Source of the DNA: JBHIET01 sp046760785
Lineage (GTDB): Bacteria > Chloroflexota > Anaerolineae > B4-G1
NCBI GenBank assembly: GCA_046760785.1
Contig: JBHIET010000104.1
Location: 1 to 8,715, forward strand
DNA: 8,715 bases
Direction of reading: 5' to 3'
The position numbers and the translations under genes were made by a program. Positions 5,195 to 8,715 of this stretch are shown piece after piece (the first letter of the stretch is position 1; every line of letters begins with the position of its first letter). The notes beneath the pieces are model-generated. The model had not been told where the DNA came from. It saw nothing but the letters and a program-made list of their open reading frames with translations, and did not search any database.

Positions 5195-7618
5195 ATGACA
5201 GTGCCCACCGAGAAACTGACTAAGATTCTCCGCCTGGAGGCAGAGAAGCACCAGGACCGAGCCGTACTCGGCGGCCTGACCCGCTACGCCGATACCTGGT
5301 TGCGGGAGGCCGGGGCGGCCTTTGGACCGGAGGCAGCCAGGTGGGTCCAGGCTGTGGCCGACCGGCTGCGCGCCTACAGCAGCCTCCCTGACCGCGTCGC
5401 CCGCCAGCAGGCTGTAGTCACCTTGTTGGAAATGCTCGAGACCGCACCCCCTCTTCGCCCCCCCCGGCGGGAGGTTGAGAGAGAGAAAGCCCCTGCCGCT
5501 CCGCCTGCCCCCTCTCCGGCCGTGCCCGACTACGCACATACCGGCCTCGATTCTCCGGTCACCGCCCTGCAAGGGGTAGGTCCCCGACAGGCCAAGCGAC
5601 TGGCCAAACTGGGTGTCCACACCATCCGCGACATACTCTACCTCTTCCCCCGTCGCTACGACGACTACTCTCAGCTCAAGACCATCAACCGGATCGAATA
5701 CGGAGAAGAGATCACCATCATCGCCCAGGTCTGGGATGCGGGTGTGCGCGAGACCCGGGGAGGCGGCAAGCTCTTCAAGGCCACCCTCTCCGACGGCACC
5801 GGCTTCATCGAGGCCACCTGGTTCAATCAGCCCTACCTGGCCGACAGGATCAAGCGCGGCCAGCAGATCGTCATCAGCGGCAAGGTAGACGAATATGTGG
5901 GCCGGCTATGTTTCAATTCCCCCGAGTGGGAACTGCTGGAAAAAGAACTGCTTCACACGGCCCGGCTCGTGCCGATTTATCCCCTCACTGGGGGTATTGG
6001 CGCCAAGTGGCTGCGTCGCCTGATGAAGCGCACCGTGGACTACTGGTCCAAGCGGCTACCCGATCATCTGCCGAGATCGGTGTGCCAAGAGGCGGCTCTG
6101 CTGGACCTGGAGACCGCCATCGTCCAGATTCATTTCCCGGATGACAAGGATTTGCTGAAGCGAGCCCGCTATCGGCTGGCTTTCGACGAGTTGTTCGTGC
6201 TGCAGATCGGTCTGTTGCGCCAGCGCTACGTGTGGCGCTCTGAAGCGGGCAGACCGTTGCCGGTGGACGATGCCACTCTCAGCGACTTTATCCGCAGCCT
6301 GCCGTTTGAACTGACCCGCGCCCAGCAGCGGGCGCTGCGACAGATCGTCGCCGACCTGCGCTCGAATCAGCCGATGAACCGGCTGCTGCAGGGGGACGTG
6401 GGCTCGGGCAAGACGGCCGTGGCGGCGGCGGCGATGATCCTGGCAGTGGCCGCCGGTGCTCAGGCGGCTATGATGGCCCCCACCGAGATCCTGGCCGAGC
6501 AGCACTACCAGACCATCAGCCGTCTTTTGAAACGGATGCCAGGCCCCAGGCCACGTCCTGAGCCTGTCGAAAGGCCGACGGTCCGTCTCCTCACAGGCAG
6601 CGTCACTGGTCAGCAACGGGAAGAGCTTTACGCCGGGCTAGCCGATGGCAGCGTGGACATCGTCGTGGGCACCCACGCCCTGATCCAGGCAGGTGTGCAG
6701 TTCAAAGAGTTGGCATTAGCGGTGATTGATGAGCAGCACCGCTTCGGCGTCAGCCAGCGGGCGGCGCTGCGGCAGAAAGGATACAACCCCCATCTGCTGG
6801 TGATGACCGCCACCCCCATCCCCCGCTCCCTCGAACTGACATTGTGGGGCCACCTGGACGTCTCGGTCATTGACGAGATGCCGCCGGGGCGTAAGCCGAT
6901 CGTGACCCGTATGATTCTGCCCACCGAGCGGGAACGGGCCTACAGTTTTGTGCTCAGCCAGATCGAAAAGGGCCACCAGGCGTTTATCGTCTGTCCGCTG
7001 GTTGAGGAATCGGAGAAGGTCGAGGCCAAAGCTGCCGTCGAAGAGCACAAGCGTCTCCAGAAGCACATCTTCCCCGACCTGCGGTTGGGCTTGTTGCACG
7101 GGCGGATGAAGGGCGAGGAGAAAGAGGCCACGATGGCCCGTTTCGCCCGGGGGGAACTGGACATTCTGGTCACCACGTCCGTCGTCGAGGTGGGGATTGA
7201 CGTGCCCAATGCCACGGTGATGCTCATCGAGGGAGCCGACCGCTTCGGGTTGGCGCAACTTCACCAGTTCCGAGGCCGCGTAGGCCGGGGTGAGCACGAT
7301 TCCTACTGCCTGCTGGTCTCCGACTCCTCCTCCCCCGAGGCACAGGAACGACTGCGGGCGGTCGAAGCCACCAACGACGGCTTCGCGTTGGCCCAGAAGG
7401 ACCTGGAGATGCGCGGACCCGGCGAATTCCTCGGCACCCGCCAGTCCGGCTTCCCGGACCTCAAGCTGGCCAGCGTGACCGACCTGCGCCTCGTTGAGGC
7501 CGCGCGCGAGGCTGCACGTCGCTTTTTCGAGACCGACCCGGAACTGGCCGCTCCGGACAACCGGCTTCTTGCCCGACGGGTGGCGCAGTTCTGGAAAGGA
7601 GAAGGAGAAGTCAGTTGA
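5195..7618 (+). CDS. recG: ATP-dependent DNA helicase RecG
   Basis: Branched-DNA translocase that reverses stalled replication forks and processes recombination intermediates. At 807 residues it is about 110 longer than E. coli RecG, mainly from an N-terminal helical extension (about 1-85) and a Pro-rich linker (86-113); long forms are common in several phyla. A helix-hairpin-like LQGVGPRQAKRLAKLG (from 125) precedes the wedge OB-fold (about 173-250). Helicase motifs follow: GDVGSGKT Walker A (400-407), DEQH (512-515), TATPIPR (538-544) and HQFRGRVGRG (690-699), then the RecG C-terminal MRGPGEFLGTRQSG region. A short extra segment, GPRPRPEPVERP (about 449-461), lies between motif Ia and the next strand and is encoded by repeat-like DNA. 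ATG 5195 follows the preceding stop by three bases with AGGA close upstream, so the spacing is tight. Its stop overlaps the coaD start (TTGA). Confidence 0.97.
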   Translation: MTVPTEKLTKILRLEAEKHQDRAVLGGLTRYADTWLREAGAAFGPEAARWVQAVADRLRAYSSLPDRVARQQAVVTLLEMLETAPPLRPPRREVEREKAPAAPPAPSPAVPDYAHTGLDSPVTALQGVGPRQAKRLAKLGVHTIRDILYLFPRRYDDYSQLKTINRIEYGEEITIIAQVWDAGVRETRGGGKLFKATLSDGTGFIEATWFNQPYLADRIKRGQQIVISGKVDEYVGRLCFNSPEWELLEKELLHTARLVPIYPLTGGIGAKWLRRLMKRTVDYWSKRLPDHLPRSVCQEAALLDLETAIVQIHFPDDKDLLKRARYRLAFDELFVLQIGLLRQRYVWRSEAGRPLPVDDATLSDFIRSLPFELTRAQQRALRQIVADLRSNQPMNRLLQGDVGSGKTAVAAAAMILAVAAGAQAAMMAPTEILAEQHYQTISRLLKRMPGPRPRPEPVERPTVRLLTGSVTGQQREELYAGLADGSVDIVVGTHALIQAGVQFKELALAVIDEQHRFGVSQRAALRQKGYNPHLLVMTATPIPRSLELTLWGHLDVSVIDEMPPGRKPIVTRMILPTERERAYSFVLSQIEKGHQAFIVCPLVEESEKVEAKAAVEEHKRLQKHIFPDLRLGLLHGRMKGEEKEATMARFARGELDILVTTSVVEVGIDVPNATVMLIEGADRFGLAQLHQFRGRVGRGEHDSYCLLVSDSSSPEAQERLRAVEATNDGFALAQKDLEMRGPGEFLGTRQSGFPDLKLASVTDLRLVEAAREAARRFFETDPELAAPDNRLLARRVAQFWKGEGEVS
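6557..6574 (+). repeat. Dispersed-repeat-like 18-mer inside recG
   Basis: CCTGAGCCTGTCGAAAGG encodes PEPVER (residues 455-460) in a surface-type linker of RecG that is longer than in E. coli. From general knowledge, sequences of the form CTGAGC-nn-GTCGAA are frequent short dispersed repeats in many bacterial genomes. The repeat identity is recalled from that pattern and was not searched here. Confidence 0.5.
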
Positions 7619-8142
7619 ACCACATCGCTATCTACCCCGGTACATTTGATCCCATCCACCTGGGACACGTGGACATCGCCACTCGCGCGGCCAACATCTT
7701 CGATGAATTGGTACTCGCCGTTTACGACCAGCCGGCGAAAGATCTGCTGTTTACCGCCGGGGAACGGGTCGTGCTGACACGCCATGCTCTGGCCGACCTG
7801 CCCAACGTGCGCGTGGTCTCCTATGGCGGGTTGACGGTGGAGCTTGCGCGCCAGGTTGGGGCACAGGCTATCGTGCGCGGGCTGCGGGTTGTCTTTGACT
7901 TCGAGTTGGAGTATCAGATGGCGCTCACCAACCGCCAACTTGCCCCAGAGATCGAGTCCGTATGCCTGATGACGCGCCAGGCCTACGCCTTTCTGAGTTC
8001 GAGCATCGTCAAGGAAATCGCACTGCTGGGAGGCGACGTGAGTGAAATGGTCCCACCGCACGTCGCGACCGCGCTGGAGGCAAAACGGCGCGAGCGAGAG
8101 GAGAACCAGGAACCGGTGCCGCTCGTTTCGCTGCGCGATTGA
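7615..8142 (+). CDS. coaD: Pantetheine-phosphate adenylyltransferase
   Basis: Transfers AMP from ATP to 4'-phosphopantetheine, forming dephospho-CoA, the penultimate step of coenzyme A synthesis; cytoplasmic. The 175-residue product shows the nucleotidyltransferase signature YPGTFDPIHLGH (7-18), K42, the RGLR substrate segment (88-91) with FDFELEYQMALTNR, and SSSIVKE (128-134). The start is TTG at 7615. It gives exactly the family's N terminus (IAIYPGTFDP) and has AAGGAG (7602-7607) seven bases upstream. It overlaps the recG stop by four bases (TTGA), which implies translational coupling. The acidic and Arg-rich tail after residue 155 is slightly longer than in E. coli and looks unremarkable. 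Confidence 0.96.
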   Translation: MNHIAIYPGTFDPIHLGHVDIATRAANIFDELVLAVYDQPAKDLLFTAGERVVLTRHALADLPNVRVVSYGGLTVELARQVGAQAIVRGLRVVFDFELEYQMALTNRQLAPEIESVCLMTRQAYAFLSSSIVKEIALLGGDVSEMVPPHVATALEAKRREREENQEPVPLVSLRD

Positions 8143-8158
8143 ACGTTGGAGGGCCAAT

Positions 8159-8689
8159 ATGGACATCCTGCATCTGATAGATCGTGTGGAAGAAGCCATC
8201 AAGGGGAGCAAGCAGGTCCCTTTCAGTGGCTTGCGGTTGGTGGACGAGCGTCGTATCTGGTCCTTGCTTGACCAGATGCGCATTTCGATCCCCGATGAAG
8301 TGCGGCGCGCTGAGCGAATCATGCGCGAGAAAGAGCGCACCCTGGCTCAGGCCCACGAGGAGGCGGGACGCATCGTCGCACTGGCACGTAGCGAGGCAGC
8401 CCAACTCACGGCGGAGCACGTCGTTGTCAAGGCCGCCGAGGAGCGAGCCGCCGCTATCCGCGAGCGAGCCGAGCGAGAGGTGGAGAGCATACGCACCGGG
8501 GCCGATGACTACGCTTTCGACGTGCTCTGCCAACTGGAGCAGGAACTGAAGCGGGCGCTGACGGTGATCGAAAACGGCATCCGCACCATTCAGGCCGAAC
8601 GGGAGAGGGATGAAAACGAGCTGCTTGTCGAAGAAGGACTTGAAAGCGACCATAGCGAGAAACCTAGTATAGAGAATAAGCTGGCATAA
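8159..8689 (+). CDS. Coiled-coil protein of unknown function, ATPase-subunit-like
   Basis: A 176-residue, charged, mostly helical protein with no signal peptide or membrane segment. It resembles the family usually annotated as 'ATPase' or V-type ATPase subunit H/G-like that sits beside coaD in many Firmicutes and Chloroflexota; no enzymatic motif such as a Walker A is present. The start (LHLIDRVEEAIKGSKQVPFSG) and LVDERRIWSLLDQMRISIPDEV fit that family. From about residue 46 to 145 a continuous Ala/Glu/Arg-rich heptad-like pattern predicts a long coiled coil, with a conserved-looking AEHVVVKAAEERA patch in the middle, followed by an acidic tail. ATG 8159 has a strong GGAGG (8148-8152) six bases upstream and lies 16 bases after the coaD stop, so it is probably co-transcribed with coaD. 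The biological role is unknown; a DivIVA-like scaffolding role is possible but unsupported. Confidence 0.8.
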   Translation: MDILHLIDRVEEAIKGSKQVPFSGLRLVDERRIWSLLDQMRISIPDEVRRAERIMREKERTLAQAHEEAGRIVALARSEAAQLTAEHVVVKAAEERAAAIRERAEREVESIRTGADDYAFDVLCQLEQELKRALTVIENGIRTIQAERERDENELLVEEGLESDHSEKPSIENKLA

Positions 8690-8715
8690 AATGTAGGGAC
8701 CAGGTATCCTTCTGT
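8688..8715. repeat. Start of a possible intergenic repeat at the window edge
   Basis: AAAATGTAGGG (8688-8698) is an exact 11-bp inverse match of CCCTACATTTT at 3378-3388, the right edge of the intergenic palindrome downstream of fakA. The sequence diverges after this point, and the window ends, so it may be a related element or a chance match. No gene start is visible in these last bases. Confidence 0.25.

Noticed and set aside
7992..8012. CTGAGTTCGAGC in coaD as another repeat copy
   Set aside because: It encodes the conserved LSSSIVK motif required by the family, so the similarity is coincidental.
7303..8340. Minus-strand open frame of 345 codons across recG, coaD and the coiled-coil gene
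   Set aside because: It spans three well-supported plus-strand genes, has no ribosome binding site and has shadow-type composition.

Overview
The window carries a conserved chromosomal housekeeping block of a GC-rich bacterium. The gene set and order (rpe, rpmB, an Asp23/YloU protein, a YloV/FakA protein, DegV proteins, recG, coaD) is the Firmicutes-like 'ylo' neighbourhood. The very long RecG with an N-terminal extension, the Cys4 zinc-type L28 and the overall protein style suggest Chloroflexota (Anaerolineae-like). That taxonomic placement is inference and is not proven by the sequence.

Layout. Positions 195-881 (+) encode ribulose-phosphate 3-epimerase, preceded by a good sigma70-type promoter that would leave almost no 5' leader. 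Positions 882-988 lie between convergent genes and hold a terminator for the opposite strand plus a nested stem-loop. Positions 989-1171 (-) encode ribosomal protein L28. A divergent promoter region (1172-1257) with a palindromic -10 separates rpmB from a long co-directional run: Asp23 protein (1258-1608), FakA-type fatty acid kinase (1620-3284), a 150-bp spacer with repeats, two DegV/FakB-type lipid-binding proteins (3435-4352 and 4352-5191), RecG (5195-7618), CoaD (7615-8142), and a coiled-coil protein that often neighbours coaD (8159-8689). From 3435 onward the genes overlap or are separated by at most 16 nt, so they are probably one transcription unit.

How the genes fit together. FakA plus two FakB-like proteins would form a fatty acid kinase: each FakB holds a fatty acid while FakA phosphorylates it to acyl-phosphate for phospholipid synthesis. 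The second DegV keeps the expected ligand-contact residues; the first has lost several and carries an inserted segment. RecG (replication fork repair), CoaD (coenzyme A synthesis), L28 (ribosome) and Rpe (pentose phosphate pathway) are general housekeeping functions.

No mobile element, CRISPR array, defence system or wholly new system is visible. The most interesting signals are two apparent in-frame insertions of related short repeat DNA inside conserved proteins (first DegV and RecG), an Asp in place of an expected catalytic Cys in FakA, a near-leaderless rpe promoter, and small intergenic palindromes and tandem repeats.
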